64,000 nt of DNA. Source: Novosphingobium barchaimii LL02. Its GTDB lineage: Bacteria > Pseudomonadota > Alphaproteobacteria > Sphingomonadales > Sphingomonadaceae. The stretch is from positions 1,290,668 through 1,354,667 of the forward strand of contig NZ_KQ130452.1 of the NCBI RefSeq assembly GCF_001046635.1, given 5' to 3'. Position 1 is the first letter of the stretch; every line of letters starts with the position of its first letter. This document shows, piece after piece, positions 16,049-26,300 of the stretch. The translations under genes and the position numbers were made by a program. The notes under the pieces were generated by a model. That model ran no database searches and had not been told where the DNA came from. It worked only from the letters and a program-made list of their open reading frames with translations.

Positions 16049-18699
16049 CAGAATTGTGTTCCCACGTTGAAAGTAAAGGTCTTGGAACGATCGCCATCCT
16101 CCTTGAGGAGTGCGCGCGAGAAATCGATGCGGAATGGGCCGAAAGGCGAGTTCCAGTTCACGCCAATGCCAATAGCGACACGCGGCTTCCAGGTATCGCC
16201 GACGAACTCCTCGATGAAGTTGTACTGGAAAGTCCCGGTAGCCACGTTGGCCTGGTTGGTCGTGCTGTTGACGGCGGAAGTCGTGGTCGTCGTCGAACCA
16301 TCGGCATTAGTCTGCGTGTAGAGCGGAGTACAGCCCGTCTCGCACTGCGTCAGCTTGGGTTCCTTGACGCCCCACACCGCGCCGATGTCTGCGAAGATCG
16401 AGGGGCGCAGGCCCATCTCACGCGCGCCGGAACCCAGCGGGATCTCCATTTCGGCGCGGCCCATGTAGTAATAATTGCCGCCCAGCGCATCGTCCTGCCA
16501 GTCGCTGCGCTTGGTGGAGACCACGCCGTCAGTGATGTACTTGCGCAAAACGCGCGGACCAACGCCGCGGATACCGAAACCGCGAATCTGCGGCTCGCCG
16601 AGGTAGAAACGATCGGTCAGGCGCACGTCATCGCCGGCCAGGCCCTTGATCACACCGCCCTCAGCCGAGAGCGAGAAGATGAAGCCCTTGCCCAGGTTGA
16701 AGAACTTCGAGGCGTTGCCGCGCAGGCGCGCATACTTCACATCCCCGCCAAGGCCCGCGAAATCGACGTTGACGGAGGCAGTGAACCCGCGCGTCGGACG
16801 CTGACGGTTGTCGAGCGTGTCGTAGATCAACGAAAGGCCGACGATCGAGGACAGGCGCTTGCCGATTGCGTCGCACAGATAACGGCCCGCGACCAGCGGA
16901 TCGCAGGAGCCGTCGGCAGTGAAGTACTCGCTGCCCAGACCGACGTCGTCGTAGTTGAGCGTGTAACGGCCCACGGCGGTCAGGTATTCGGTCAGAGGTA
17001 CGCCGGCACGGACCTGGAAACCGGTGGTGGACTGCTCGTAGGTCGTATTGCGATCCGAGTTCTGGAAGTTGAAGCTGTTGTAATCGCGGCGATAAATGTC
17101 GACGCCCAGCGAGATGTTCTTGTCGAACAGATATGGCTCGACGAAGCTAGCCTCGACGCTCTTCGAATAGCGCGAAAGACTGCCCGACAGGCCGACTGTC
17201 TGGCCCCGGCCACGGAAGTTGCGCTGACGGATCGATGCCTGGAAGATAAAGCTTTCAAGGCTGGAAAAACCGGCCGAAAGCTGAAGTTCGCCGGTAGGCT
17301 TCTCCTCGACATTGGCTTCGAGGATAATGCGATCCTCGGCGGCCCCGGGCTTCTGCTCGACCTCAAACTTCTCCTGGAAGTAGCCGAGCGACTTGATGCG
17401 GTTGGTCGAACGCTTGACCTGCAGAGAGTTGAACGCGTCGCCTTCGGCAAGGCGGAACTCGCGGCGGATCACCTTGTCCTGGGTCAGCGTGTTGCCGTTG
17501 ATGTCGATACGCTCGACATAGACACGCGGCGCTTCCTGGATCACAAAGGTCAACCCCATGGTGAGGTTTTCCTTGTCGCGGTCGTACTGCGGACGCACGT
17601 CGGCGAAAGCGTAGCCGAAAGCACCGGCGGTTTCGTTCAGGCCCTCGATCGTGTCTTCGACCTGCTTGGCGTTGTACCAGTCGCCCTTATGCATGACGAG
17701 GTTCTTGGCCATCTTTTCGCCGTCGAAGTCGCGCAGTTGGCTCTCGACCTTGACGTCGCCGAACTTGTAGCGCTGACCTTCTTCCACCACGTAAGTGATG
17801 ATGAAGTCCTTCTTGTCCGGCGTAAGTTCGGCCACAGCCGAAACCACACGGAAATCGGCATAACCCTGCGTCAGGTAAAACTGGCGCAGCTTCTGCTGGT
17901 CAAAGGCCATGCGGTCGGGGTCATAGCTGGTGCCCGAACTGAACAGGCGAGTGAAACGCGCCTGCTTCGTCACCATCTCGCCGCGAAGTTCGCCGTCGGA
18001 GAAGTGTTCGTTGCCAATGATGTTGATTTGGCGAACCTTGGACTTGTCGCCCTCGGTGATCTCGAAGACGATGTCGACGCGGTTCTGGTCGAGCGAGACC
18101 ATCTTCGGCTCAACCGTCGCGGCGTAGCGCCCCTGGCGCTTGTACAGCTCGATGATGCGCGCAACGTCGGCGCGAATTTTCGAACGCGTGAAGATTTGGC
18201 GCGGCGAAACCTTGATCTCGGGCAGGATCTTGTCGTCCTTGATGCGCTTGTTGCCCTCAAGGATGATGCGGTTGACGACCGGGTTTTCCTGAACCTGGAT
18301 AACAACGACGCCGCCGTCGTTATTGATCTGGACATCCTTGAACAGCTCGGTCGAATAAAGGTCCTTGAGCGCGGCGTCAGCAGTAGCCTTGGTGTAAGGC
18401 TGGCCTACGCGCATCTTGATGTAGGACAGCACCGTCTGCGGCTCGAGACGTTCCGATCCCTTGACCTGGATGGTCACGATCGGAACCGCACCGGCATCAG
18501 GATCGGCCACAGGGGCTACCGTGGCAGCCTTCGGTGCAGCTGCCTTCGGCGCAGCGGTCTTCGAAGCCGAAGCCTTTGGCGCTACCTGGGCCAAGGCGTC
18601 GGCGGGGACACCCGCGAGGATCGTGGTCCCCATCAGCACCGCCGCGAGCTGCGAGGCACGGCCTCCGTCAGTCCAGCGAACCATTTCCCGTCCGATCAT
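16048..18699 (-). CDS. bamA: Outer membrane protein assembly factor BamA
   Basis: The 883-residue protein has a signal sequence, a Lys/Ala/Pro low-complexity linker (about 38-70), five POTRA repeats (roughly 70-450) and a C-terminal 16-strand barrel. The barrel carries the loop-6 motif IRGFGIRGVGPR and ends in Phe. It folds and inserts outer-membrane barrels. The ATG at 18699 (MIGREMVRW) gives a plausible signal peptide; the frame upstream to 18966 runs into rseP. Neighbours rseP and skp are the usual ones. Confidence 0.96.
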   Translation of the reverse strand: MIGREMVRWTDGGRASQLAAVLMGTTILAGVPADALAQVAPKASASKTAAPKAAAPKAATVAPVADPDAGAVPIVTIQVKGSERLEPQTVLSYIKMRVGQPYTKATADAALKDLYSTELFKDVQINNDGGVVVIQVQENPVVNRIILEGNKRIKDDKILPEIKVSPRQIFTRSKIRADVARIIELYKRQGRYAATVEPKMVSLDQNRVDIVFEITEGDKSKVRQINIIGNEHFSDGELRGEMVTKQARFTRLFSSGTSYDPDRMAFDQQKLRQFYLTQGYADFRVVSAVAELTPDKKDFIITYVVEEGQRYKFGDVKVESQLRDFDGEKMAKNLVMHKGDWYNAKQVEDTIEGLNETAGAFGYAFADVRPQYDRDKENLTMGLTFVIQEAPRVYVERIDINGNTLTQDKVIRREFRLAEGDAFNSLQVKRSTNRIKSLGYFQEKFEVEQKPGAAEDRIILEANVEEKPTGELQLSAGFSSLESFIFQASIRQRNFRGRGQTVGLSGSLSRYSKSVEASFVEPYLFDKNISLGVDIYRRDYNSFNFQNSDRNTTYEQSTTGFQVRAGVPLTEYLTAVGRYTLNYDDVGLGSEYFTADGSCDPLVAGRYLCDAIGKRLSSIVGLSLIYDTLDNRQRPTRGFTASVNVDFAGLGGDVKYARLRGNASKFFNLGKGFIFSLSAEGGVIKGLAGDDVRLTDRFYLGEPQIRGFGIRGVGPRVLRKYITDGVVSTKRSDWQDDALGGNYYYMGRAEMEIPLGSGAREMGLRPSIFADIGAVWGVKEPKLTQCETGCTPLYTQTNADGSTTTTTSAVNSTTNQANVATGTFQYNFIEEFVGDTWKPRVAIGIGVNWNSPFGPFRIDFSRALLKEDGDRSKTFTFNVGTQF

Positions 18700-18872
18700 T
18701 CTACGCAAATTCCCGTATTCGCTTTCGCGAGAAAAACTGATCACTCCCGGCCAAACCGGGCAACGGGCGCGCACCAAACCCGCAGGTAATCGCAGCCATC
18801 TGCCCGATGGAGCGCATCCGATCAAGCAGACAAAACCCGGCAACAATGTGATCGCTAGTGAAAACCTCCAGG

Positions 18873-20252
18873 CTATCCCCCGAAAATCGGGAGCTGAGCC
18901 AGATCGCTGACCGTGACGAAGACCATGAGCGCGAGCACCAATGCCACGCCCGTACGGATCGCCCATTCCTGACTGCGCGCACCCAGCGGCCTGCGACGGA
19001 CCAGTTCGGCCGCGTAGAAAGCCAGGTGCCCGCCGTCGAGGCCAGGAATTGGCAGGAGGTTGATGAATGCCAAGTTAATCGAAATCAGCGCCGCGAAGCT
19101 CACAAAGGCTTCCCAGCCAAGGCTGAACTGCTGGCCCGAATATTGGGCGATCTTGACCGGCCCGCCCAGTTCGCGCACCGATCGATCGCCGGTGAAGATT
19201 TGCGCGATACCGGTGGCCATCGTCCCCATGACCTTGAAGCTCTGGTTGACACCAAGACCCACCGCACGCAGCGGATCGACCTGTTCAAGCCGGCCGGCGC
19301 GCACGCCGATCTGGCCGACTTTCTCGACCTTGCCCTGCTCGTCGGTGATGGTGCCCGCCGTGATCGCGACCGGGATGGAGAGGACCTGACCGCCACGGCG
19401 CACGGTGACCTGAACGGTCTGCCCGGCGTTGGGGCGGATCAGACGCGGGATGTCGCCAAAACCGGCGACAGGAGTGCCGTTTACGGCAAGGATACGGTCG
19501 CCCAGCTCGATACCGGCTTTTTCCGCTGGTGATTCGCCGTAGAAACCGCCGACCAGTGCCGGCATCAGTTCGACGCCGAGATTGCCGACCCGGGCCTTGT
19601 TACCGAACTTGTCGCTCAGTTCCAGCGAGGCCAGCGTGACCGGCACGACAATCGTACGGCCTTCCCGTGTCACCGCGACGGAGATCGTCTTGCCGGGGAA
19701 GTAGGCTGTGTGATCACCGATCTCGGTGGCGCTGTCGATCTTTTCGCCATCTATGGCGACGATGCGGTCGCCCAGGCGCAGGCCGGCCTTCTCGGCGGGA
19801 GAATTTTGCGAGAAGCCGCTAACCTCGGCGTCGGCGACAACGCGGCCATAGACCGCGTAGAACCCGGCGAAGATCGCCACGCACAGGATCAGGTTGGTCA
19901 TCGGCCCGGCGAGCACGATCAGCGCGCGCTGCCACAACGGCTTGGCGTGGAAGGTCTGCGCGCGTTCCTGCGGGGTGAGACCGTCGTCGCGTGCGCTTGG
20001 CGCGCTCGACGGGTTCATGTCGCCCGCGAACTGGACATAGCCGCCCAGCGGCAACGCCGAAAGCTTCCAGCGAGTACCGCGCCTGTCGGTCCATCCAGCC
20101 AGTTCCTTGCCGAAGCCGATCGAAAACGCATCAGCCTTCACGCCGAACAGGCGGCCTACCAGATAATGTCCCAACTCATGGATCAGGACCAGCGGGCCCA
20201 GCACCAGGAGAAAGGCGAAGATCGTTGTCAGAAGTCCTGGTGATCCGGTCAA
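18873..20252 (-). CDS. rseP: Site-2 zinc metalloprotease RseP
   Basis: This 459-residue membrane protease has the zinc motif HELGH at 25-29 and the distal LDG motif (NLLPIPGLDGGHL). Two PDZ domains contain SPAEKAGLRLGDRIVAIDG and SPAEKAGIELGDRILAVNG. It cuts anti-sigma factors and signal-peptide remnants within the membrane. It lies between dxr and bamA, as in many alphaproteobacteria. Confidence 0.96.
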   Translation of the reverse strand: MTGSPGLLTTIFAFLLVLGPLVLIHELGHYLVGRLFGVKADAFSIGFGKELAGWTDRRGTRWKLSALPLGGYVQFAGDMNPSSAPSARDDGLTPQERAQTFHAKPLWQRALIVLAGPMTNLILCVAIFAGFYAVYGRVVADAEVSGFSQNSPAEKAGLRLGDRIVAIDGEKIDSATEIGDHTAYFPGKTISVAVTREGRTIVVPVTLASLELSDKFGNKARVGNLGVELMPALVGGFYGESPAEKAGIELGDRILAVNGTPVAGFGDIPRLIRPNAGQTVQVTVRRGGQVLSIPVAITAGTITDEQGKVEKVGQIGVRAGRLEQVDPLRAVGLGVNQSFKVMGTMATGIAQIFTGDRSVRELGGPVKIAQYSGQQFSLGWEAFVSFAALISINLAFINLLPIPGLDGGHLAFYAAELVRRRPLGARSQEWAIRTGVALVLALMVFVTVSDLAQLPIFGG

Positions 20253-20267
20253 GCGATCAATCTTTCA

Positions 20268-21428
20268 TCATGGGCTGTTCAAGAGCATGCGCGCCCTCGC
20301 CCTTGCCTCAGTGTCTACGTCGAGGACATCGGAGAGGCAACCTGGCGCAGGTGGTGCGTAGGAACCAAGTACGTCTTCCACTTGTGCCGCAATACGGGTG
20401 AACGAAATGTGACCGGCCAGGAATGCGGCAACCGCGATCTCGTTGGCTGCGTTCAGCACAGCCGGAACCGCCCCGCCCGCCAGTGCCGCTTCGCGCGCCA
20501 GACGGGTGGCGGGAAAACGCTCTTCGTCGGGCTTGCGGAAGGTCAGCTCGCCGATTTCCGCAAGGTCGAGCGGGGCGCAGGGCGTGTCCATGCGACGCGG
20601 CCATGCCAGCGCAGAAGCGATCGGCACGCGCATGTCGGACGGACCGAGCTGCGCCAGCGTGGAGCCATCGCGGTATTCCACCATCGAATGGACCACCGAT
20701 TGCGGATGGACGATGATCCGCAGCTTATCCAACCCAACCGGGAACAGGTGGTGTGCCTCGATCAGTTCGAGGCCCTTGTTGAACATCGTCGCCGAATCGA
20801 CGCTGATCTTGGCGCCCATGTCCCAGTTGGGATGGCGTACCGCCTCAGCCGGCGTAGCGGCCATGAGGCGCTCCCACGACCAGTCGCGGAACGGCCCGCC
20901 GCTGGCGGTCAGAGTGATCCAGCGCACGTCGGCGGCATCGCCTCCGGACAGGCACTGGAAGATCGCGTTGTGTTCCGAATCGACCGGCAGCAGCGTAGCG
21001 CCGTGGTGGGCGACTGCGGCCATCATCACGTCGCCCGCGGAAACGAGCGCTTCCTTGTTGGCGAGTGCGATCACGCCGCCCTGCTCAATCGCCGCCATCG
21101 TCGGCGCGAGGCCCGCGCAGCCGACGATGGCCGCAACGGTCATCTCGGCGCCGCGAGCAGCGGCCTCGATCAAAGCGGCAGGGCCGCCTGCAGCCTCGAT
21201 GCCTGAACCAGCGAGCGCTTCTTGCAGGGCCGGCAGGTGCTCTTCGTCGGCGACTACCGCGATTTGGGCGCCGAATTCATGCGCCAGGCGTGCGAGTTCG
21301 GCGGCGTTGGAATGCGCCGTCAACGCGACCACTCGCCAATCGCTGCGATTGCGGCGGACGAGATCAAGTGTCGAGGCGCCGATCGAACCGGTGGCGCCTA
21401 GAACGGAAAGAGTACGCATGGACCTCAT
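20268..21428 (-). CDS. dxr: 1-deoxy-D-xylulose 5-phosphate reductoisomerase
   Basis: This 386-residue enzyme has the NADPH site VLGATGSIGASTLDL, the catalytic segment PVDSEHNAIFQ and the metal-binding ISVDSATMFNKGLE. It makes MEP in the non-mevalonate isoprenoid pathway, feeding uppS nearby. The ATG at 21428 overlaps the cdsA stop (ATGA); an ATG three codons later (21419) is also possible. Confidence 0.97.
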   Translation of the reverse strand: MRSMRTLSVLGATGSIGASTLDLVRRNRSDWRVVALTAHSNAAELARLAHEFGAQIAVVADEEHLPALQEALAGSGIEAAGGPAALIEAAARGAEMTVAAIVGCAGLAPTMAAIEQGGVIALANKEALVSAGDVMMAAVAHHGATLLPVDSEHNAIFQCLSGGDAADVRWITLTASGGPFRDWSWERLMAATPAEAVRHPNWDMGAKISVDSATMFNKGLELIEAHHLFPVGLDKLRIIVHPQSVVHSMVEYRDGSTLAQLGPSDMRVPIASALAWPRRMDTPCAPLDLAEIGELTFRKPDEERFPATRLAREAALAGGAVPAVLNAANEIAVAAFLAGHISFTRIAAQVEDVLGSYAPPAPGCLSDVLDVDTEARARARMLLNSP

Positions 21429-22198
21429 CGCGGCTGGAACAGGATCATCAGCCCTAGCACGAACAGCACCGCCAGCAAGCCGTCAGCGCGGTCGAAGAAG
21501 CCGCCGTGTCCGGGGATCAGGTTGCCCGAATCCTTCAGGCCAGCGCGGCGCTTCATCCAGCTTTCGAAGAAATCGCCGGCCTGCGCGCAGACGGCAACAA
21601 GGATGCCGGTCATCAGGCATGTCGCGAACAGCGGCGCGGCGCCAGCGTTCGCATACCAGCACGGATGCGTCCCGAAGCATGAAACCGCATCGGCAGCAGC
21701 ACCTCGCGGTGTGAGCCAGATCGCGCCTTCCTGCCAGAGCCGCGCTGCCGTGAAAAGCGCCAGCGTGGCGCCGATGGCGCCGCCCATAAGGCCCGACCAG
21801 GTCTTGGAGGGACTGATCGCCGGCGCAATCTTGGGTCCGCGCAACGTGCGGCCCGTGAAATAAGCGCCCACGTCCACGGCTATGACCGCCGAGAGCAGCG
21901 TCATGACCGGCGCCAAGGTAAAGGCATCGTTGTGCAGGAACAGCAGCATGGCCGCGCCGATGCCGACATAGAGCATGCCCGCGAAGTTCCAGGCGGCACG
22001 CCCGCCCGGCCCCGGAACTGCGCGGCGCGCCATCCGGATCCACTCATAGAGCACACCGACGGAGATCGCGCAGACGAAGGCGATCCACACCGCCCCGCCC
22101 AGCCACAGCGCCGTACCGGCGACCACAACCATAACGATCCCCGATGCCGTCCTGATTCCTAGATCGGACCTGCGCCTGGGAGGTTCAGCGTCCGCCAT
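21425..22198 (-). CDS. cdsA: Phosphatidate cytidylyltransferase CdsA
   Basis: This 257-residue polytopic protein has [12 protein letters not shown] and the CDP-alcohol signature [18 protein letters not shown]. It makes CDP-diacylglycerol, the substrate of PssA encoded at 28-29 kb. The start at 22198 lies inside the uppS 3' end (14-base overlap), implying coupled translation. Confidence 0.95.
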   Translation of the reverse strand: MADAEPPRRRSDLGIRTASGIVMVVVAGTALWLGGAVWIAFVCAISVGVLYEWIRMARRAVPGPGGRAAWNFAGMLYVGIGAAMLLFLHNDAFTLAPVMTLLSAVIAVDVGAYFTGRTLRGPKIAPAISPSKTWSGLMGGAIGATLALFTAARLWQEGAIWLTPRGAAADAVSCFGTHPCWYANAGAAPLFATCLMTGILVAVCAQAGDFFESWMKRRAGLKDSGNLIPGHGGFFDRADGLLAVLFVLGLMILFQPR

Positions 22199-22874
22199 AG
22201 CGCCGCTCCCGGGTAGAGAAAGCTTCCAGCGCGTCGCGCAAATGCTCGGCGGTGAAGTCCGGCCAGAGCACATCAGTGAACAGCATCTCGGTGTAAGCCG
22301 CCTGCCACAGCAGGAAATTCGACAGCCGTACTTCGCCCGAGGTGCGGATCAACAGATCAAGCGGCGGCAGGTCGGCGGTATCGAGGTGCGCCGCGATGCT
22401 CTCGGGCGTGATCGGGCCCTCTGCTGCCGCCTTGGCGGCGGCGCGAGCGATCTCGTCCTGCGAGCCGTAGTTCAGCGCGACGACCAGCGTGGTTCCGGTG
22501 TTACCGGCGGTGCGCGCCATTGCGCCTTCCACCAGCTCAACAACATCGGCCTGGAAGCCTTTGTAATCGCCAATAATTTTCAGTCGGACCCCGGCTTTCG
22601 CGAATTCGTCGAGGTCGGAGAGGATGAAGCGCTTCATCAGCCCCATGAGGTCGGAAACCTCTTCCTCGGGCCGACGCCAGTTCTCGGTCGAGAAGGCATA
22701 AAGGGTCAGCGCCTCAAGTCCCATCTCGCGCGCGCCCCGCACGACACGGCGCACCGCCTCCACGCCGCGCTGGTGGCCCAGCGCGCGCGGAAGGTGGCGC
22801 TTCTTCGCCCAGCGCCCGTTGCCATCCATAATAATGGCGACATGACGGGCCTGTACGGGTTCCTCCTTGGCCAT
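22185..22874 (-). CDS. uppS: Isoprenyl transferase (undecaprenyl diphosphate synthase)
   Basis: This 229-residue cis-prenyltransferase has the diphosphate-binding [13 protein letters not shown] near residue 17, FSTENWRRP and the C-terminal [18 protein letters not shown]. It makes the C55 lipid carrier of peptidoglycan precursors. It is positioned between frr and cdsA. The ATG at 22874 is preferred because the enzyme then starts shortly before its first strand. Confidence 0.96.
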   Translation of the reverse strand: MAKEEPVQARHVAIIMDGNGRWAKKRHLPRALGHQRGVEAVRRVVRGAREMGLEALTLYAFSTENWRRPEEEVSDLMGLMKRFILSDLDEFAKAGVRLKIIGDYKGFQADVVELVEGAMARTAGNTGTTLVVALNYGSQDEIARAAAKAAAEGPITPESIAAHLDTADLPPLDLLIRTSGEVRLSNFLLWQAAYTEMLFTDVLWPDFTAEHLRDALEAFSTRERRYGGR

Positions 22875-22905
22875 CAAGCCTCCCTCACCCCGAGGCAATC
22901 AAACC

Positions 22906-23463
22906 TCACTTGCCGAGGATTTCCTTTTCCTTGCCCGCGAACACTTCGTCGAGCGACTTGATCATGTCGTCGGTCAGCTTCTGGACTTCGGTTTCGCCGC
23001 GCTTGCGGTCGTCTTCCGAGATTTCCTTCTTCTTCTCATCGGCCTTCAGGTTCTCGATACCATCTCGGCGCACGTTACGCACGGCGATACGGGCTTTTTC
23101 GGCATAAGAACCGGCCAGCTTGGCGAGTTCCTTGCGGCGCTCCTCGGTCAGATCCGGGATCGGCAGGCGCAAGGTGTTGCCGTCATTGATCGGGTTGAGG
23201 CCCAGGCCAGCTGAGCGGATCGCCTTCTCGACGGGTCCGATATTCGACTTGTCCCAGACCTGCACCGAAAGCATGCGCGGCTCAGGCGCGGAGATCGTCG
23301 CCACCGAGGTGATCGGCATCGAACTGCCGTAGACGGTCACCGTGATCGGCTCCAGCAGCGCGGTATTGGCGCGGCCGGTGCGAAGGCCCGAGAGGTCGTG
23401 CTTGAGCGAGTCGATCGCGCCCTTCATGCGGCGTTCGAGATCGGCCTTATCGTACTTGGCCAT
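22906..23463 (-). CDS. frr: Ribosome recycling factor
   Basis: A 185-residue protein of standard RRF length, starting [20 protein letters not shown] and ending [14 protein letters not shown]. It splits post-termination ribosomes with EF-G. It sits three bases after pyrH on the same strand, the usual pyrH-frr pair. Confidence 0.97.
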   Translation of the reverse strand: MAKYDKADLERRMKGAIDSLKHDLSGLRTGRANTALLEPITVTVYGSSMPITSVATISAPEPRMLSVQVWDKSNIGPVEKAIRSAGLGLNPINDGNTLRLPIPDLTEERRKELAKLAGSYAEKARIAVRNVRRDGIENLKADEKKKEISEDDRKRGETEVQKLTDDMIKSLDEVFAGKEKEILGK

Positions 23464-23466
23464 AAT

Positions 23467-24189
23467 TCAGGCTCCCTTCTGGACGAGCGTCTTGGTTCCG
23501 CCCCCGGCGAGGACAGAGGCAAGGTTGCCTTCCTCCCGGATCGAAAACACGACGATCGGAATCGAGTTGTCGCGGCACAGCGCCACGGCGGAGGCGTCCA
23601 TAACCTTCAGGTTGTCGGCAAGGACGGTATCGTAGTCGACGCTGTCGTAACGCTTGGCGTCAGAATTGGTCTTGGGATCGCTGTCGTAAATGCCGTCGAC
23701 GCTGGTGCCCTTGAGCAGTGCATCGCAGCGCATCTCGGCGGCACGCAGCGCTGCTCCTGAATCGGTGGTGAAATACGGCGCGCCGACACCGGCGGCAAAG
23801 ATCACCACGCGGCCCTTTTCAAGGTGACGCTCAGCTCGGCGGCGGATCACCGGCTCACACACCTGGTCCATCTGCACGGCGGACTGCACGCGCGTTTCCA
23901 CGCCGATCTGCTCCAGCGCGTTCTGCATCGCCAGCGCGTTCATAACGGTGGCCAGCATGCCCATGTAGTCGGCCTGCGCCCGGTCCATGCCGCGCGCGGC
24001 GCCCGCCATGCCGCGAAAGATATTGCCGCCGCCGATGACCAGGCAGATCTCCAGGCCGGTTTCCTTGGCTGCCTTCACTTCCTTTGCCAGCTCTGCAACG
24101 AAATCGGGATCGATGCCGAACTGCTGGCTCCCCATAAGCACCTCGCCCGAGAGTTTGAGCAGGACGCGTTTGTAGGGGGAGGATGACAT
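23467..24189 (-). CDS. pyrH: UMP kinase PyrH
   Basis: A 240-residue amino-acid-kinase fold with [14 protein letters not shown] at the N-terminus, [11 protein letters not shown] and a C-terminal [19 protein letters not shown]. It phosphorylates UMP to UDP. The ATG at 24189 (MSSSPYKRV) is chosen over an in-frame extension of 11 Pro/Arg residues. The upstream 399 bases contain no gene. Confidence 0.96.
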   Translation of the reverse strand: MSSSPYKRVLLKLSGEVLMGSQQFGIDPDFVAELAKEVKAAKETGLEICLVIGGGNIFRGMAGAARGMDRAQADYMGMLATVMNALAMQNALEQIGVETRVQSAVQMDQVCEPVIRRRAERHLEKGRVVIFAAGVGAPYFTTDSGAALRAAEMRCDALLKGTSVDGIYDSDPKTNSDAKRYDSVDYDTVLADNLKVMDASAVALCRDNSIPIVVFSIREEGNLASVLAGGGTKTLVQKGA

Positions 24190-24329
24190 GCCGCTAGGTC
24201 TCCTGGGGGGAATGGGTGGCACGGGCTTTAGGAGCGCCAGCGCCTGTTGCCAAGGGGAAGAGCGCGCCTAAAGGCCCTTGCACCTCACCGCGTGCCAGTG
24301 GGAGGGGATATTTGAGAGAACAAGGAAGA

Positions 24330-24349
24330 CCTGGGGCCATCGCCCCAGG
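24330..24349. repeat. Dispersed repeat copy 1, hairpin module
   Basis: A perfect 8-base stem (CCTGGGGC / GCCCCAGG) encloses CATC. The same hairpin with a compensatory outer pair occurs at 56825-56844, and the preceding bases are also similar. Confidence 0.75.
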
Positions 24350-24497
24350 CCTCGTTTGCATCTACGCTGCGGGTGCAGATCCGCCGGGCACTCACGCCGA
24401 GAAAGGCTTGCCGCCGCAGCCCTTTATACTACCTGAACCCCCGGCATACGGCTGAAAGGGGCCTGCGCCGCAAGCGCAACCCACCCGCGCACCTTCG

Positions 24498-24570
24498 ATG
24501 AGCGCCTCCGATAGCTTCATGCACAACGACGGCATTAACGCGGGTGCAGGGGGCTATGCTCCCTTGCTTC
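24498..24570. repeat. Dispersed repeat copy 1, second module
   Basis: The stretch from ATGAGCGC through GGCATTAAC, GGGTGCAGGGG and CTATGCTCCC matches 56981-57055 closely and on the same strand. It lies about 150-170 bases after the hairpin module in both places. Confidence 0.7.
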
Positions 24571-24588
24571 TTCCCTTGCCCCCTGCCC

Positions 24589-25128
24589 TCAAGCCGCCTC
24601 CGCCAGGGGCCCTCCGATCGAGCAGGCAGCATCCACGCCGAGCACATGCGCAACCCGCCCCATGGCCATCCACGCAGCCGTACAGTGCGTCAGGTCGACG
24701 ATCTCGGCATCGGACATGACACTCTTGAGCTTGCTCCAGAATGCCTCATCCTCCCCAAGCCCGCGCGGATCCTGGCCCATGGCCTGAGAAAACTGCACCG
24801 CAAGCCGCTCGCGTTCGCTGAGCGTGCTCAGGTCGCCGTTGAGCACCGCTTGGTACATGGCCTCGTCGGGCGCCTCCGATTGGTCGACCACCCCGCCCTC
24901 GACGCCAAGGAGGCGCAAGTCGCGCTGGGCGCGCCAGTTCATGCATACCGTGCAGCCGTTGATGACGGCGGTAGCGATGCGGCAGGCCTCGAACAGGCGC
25001 AGCGGCAGTTTGGAATAGCGGTAGGGAGCCATGGCGAAAGCGCCGCTGGCACGGATGATCTCCGGCGAATATTGCACCGAAAGATCGGGAATTGCGTTCT
25101 GGGGCTGGGGATCGAGTTCGATGCGCAT
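24589..25128 (-). CDS. Carboxymuconolactone decarboxylase family (AhpD-like) protein
   Basis: This 179-residue all-helical protein has the redox pair C59/C62 in NGCTVCMNWRAQRD, as in AhpD-like members of the CMD family. The His that usually follows the second Cys (CxxCxxxH) is Arg here, so full AhpD activity is uncertain. It may reduce peroxides or act as a thiol-disulfide partner. It interrupts the common rpsB-tsf-pyrH order and has a candidate promoter of its own. Confidence 0.82.
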   Translation of the reverse strand: MRIELDPQPQNAIPDLSVQYSPEIIRASGAFAMAPYRYSKLPLRLFEACRIATAVINGCTVCMNWRAQRDLRLLGVEGGVVDQSEAPDEAMYQAVLNGDLSTLSERERLAVQFSQAMGQDPRGLGEDEAFWSKLKSVMSDAEIVDLTHCTAAWMAMGRVAHVLGVDAACSIGGPLAEAA

Positions 25129-25208
25129 GAGAACCTCTTCCGATTATGACCGGACGGCGGGCCCGGCCTGCTTCATGCCGGCGTCATTTGGCGCACCGGC
25201 CGCGTTGC

Positions 25209-25236
25209 AAGCTACGCCGCCCCATATTGAAGTCAA
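25209..25236 (-). promoter_or_regulatory. Candidate sigma70-type promoter of the AhpD-like gene
   Basis: On the minus strand TTGACT (25236-25231) and TAGCTT (25214-25209) are spaced by 16 bases and lie about 80 bases before the start codon. The assignment rests on hexamer similarity only. Confidence 0.4.
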
Positions 25237-25281
25237 TCATGTTTGTTTTTAACCAGGCCGACTCGCATGATCTCCGAGCCG

Positions 25282-25321
25282 AAAAACGAAACGGGCCGGG
25301 AAGCTTTCGCTCCCCGGCCCG
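25282..25321 (-). terminator. Terminator of the rpsB-tsf transcript
   Basis: A 9-base GC stem (CGGGCCGGG / CCCGGCCCG) with a 12-base loop is followed on the minus strand by TTTCGTTTTT. It lies about 30 bases after the tsf stop. Confidence 0.88.
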
Positions 25322-25351
25322 CATGTCCGTTCCCGAAGGAAGGCGGAAAAA

Positions 25352-26275
25352 TCAGCCTGCGACGGCAGCAGCCACTTCGGCCGCGAAGTCGGTGACTTCC
25401 TTTTCGATGCCTTCGCCCAGCTGGAAGCGCACGTAGTCCTTGAGGACGATCTTCGTGCCTGCGTCCTTGCCAGCCTGGTCGACGACCTGCTGAATTGGGG
25501 TCTTGTTGTCGAGAACGAAGACCTGCGAAAGCAGAGCGTTTTCCTTGGCGTACTTGGCGATCGCGCCGTCGACCATCTTGGCCTGGACCGCTTCGGGCTT
25601 GCCCGATTCGGCAGCCTTTTCGGCGGCGATCTTGCGCTCGCGCTCGATCAGTTCAGCGTCGAGATCATCAGCGTTGAGGGCCAGCGGGAAGGCAGCGGCA
25701 ATGTGCATCGCGATCTGCTTGCCCAGAGCTTCGAGCACGTCGGTTGCAGCTTCCGATTCGAGAGCGACGAGAACGCCGATCTTGCCGAGGTTCGGTGCAG
25801 CGGCGTTGTGCATGTAAGGAACCACGAGGCCCTGCGACACTTCGACGGTCTTCAGGCGGCGAACCTGCTGGTTCTCACCGATGGTCGCGACGTTGTTGGT
25901 CAGCTTGTCCGACACGGTGCCGCCATCGGGGTAGGCAGCGGCCTTGAGAGCTTCGACGTCATTGCCGGTCACGCCCAGAGCGACTTCGGTGGTCTTGCGC
26001 ACGAAGTCCTGGAACTGGTCGTTCTTGGCGACGAAGTCGGTCTCGGAGTTCACTTCGACAGCAACGCCCTTGGTGCCGGTGACGGCAACGCCGACAAGGC
26101 CTTCAGCGGCCGTGCGGCTGGACTTCTTGGCGGCAGCGGCCAGGCCGCGAGCGCGCAGCGCGTCGACGGCGGCTTCGAGGTCGCCATTGGTCTCGTCGAG
26201 AGCCTTCTTGCAGTCCATCATGCCGGCGCCAGTGCGCTCGCGCAGGTTCTTCACGTCGGCGGCGGTATAAGCCAT
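25352..26275 (-). CDS. tsf: Elongation factor Ts
   Basis: This 307-residue protein begins [26 protein letters not shown], the UBA-like N-domain, and contains the EF-Tu-contacting [10 protein letters not shown]. It exchanges GDP for GTP on EF-Tu. It is cotranscribed after rpsB, with a 151-base gap containing two stem-loops. Confidence 0.97.
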   Translation of the reverse strand: MAYTAADVKNLRERTGAGMMDCKKALDETNGDLEAAVDALRARGLAAAAKKSSRTAAEGLVGVAVTGTKGVAVEVNSETDFVAKNDQFQDFVRKTTEVALGVTGNDVEALKAAAYPDGGTVSDKLTNNVATIGENQQVRRLKTVEVSQGLVVPYMHNAAAPNLGKIGVLVALESEAATDVLEALGKQIAMHIAAAFPLALNADDLDAELIERERKIAAEKAAESGKPEAVQAKMVDGAIAKYAKENALLSQVFVLDNKTPIQQVVDQAGKDAGTKIVLKDYVRFQLGEGIEKEVTDFAAEVAAAVAG

Positions 26276-26300
26276 CGCTCAAATCCTCTTTGCTGGGGTG

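Larger units (their letters stand above)
24190..24588. other. Gene-free stretch upstream of pyrH
   Basis: This 399-base interval has no credible coding frame. It holds both modules of a dispersed repeat also seen at 56.8-57.05 kb. It should also contain the pyrH promoter on the minus strand, but I see no clear consensus. Confidence 0.6.

Noticed and set aside
16054-18789. A 911-residue open frame antisense to bamA
   Set aside because: It mirrors bamA with no recognisable domain and no ribosome-binding site; bamA is unambiguous.
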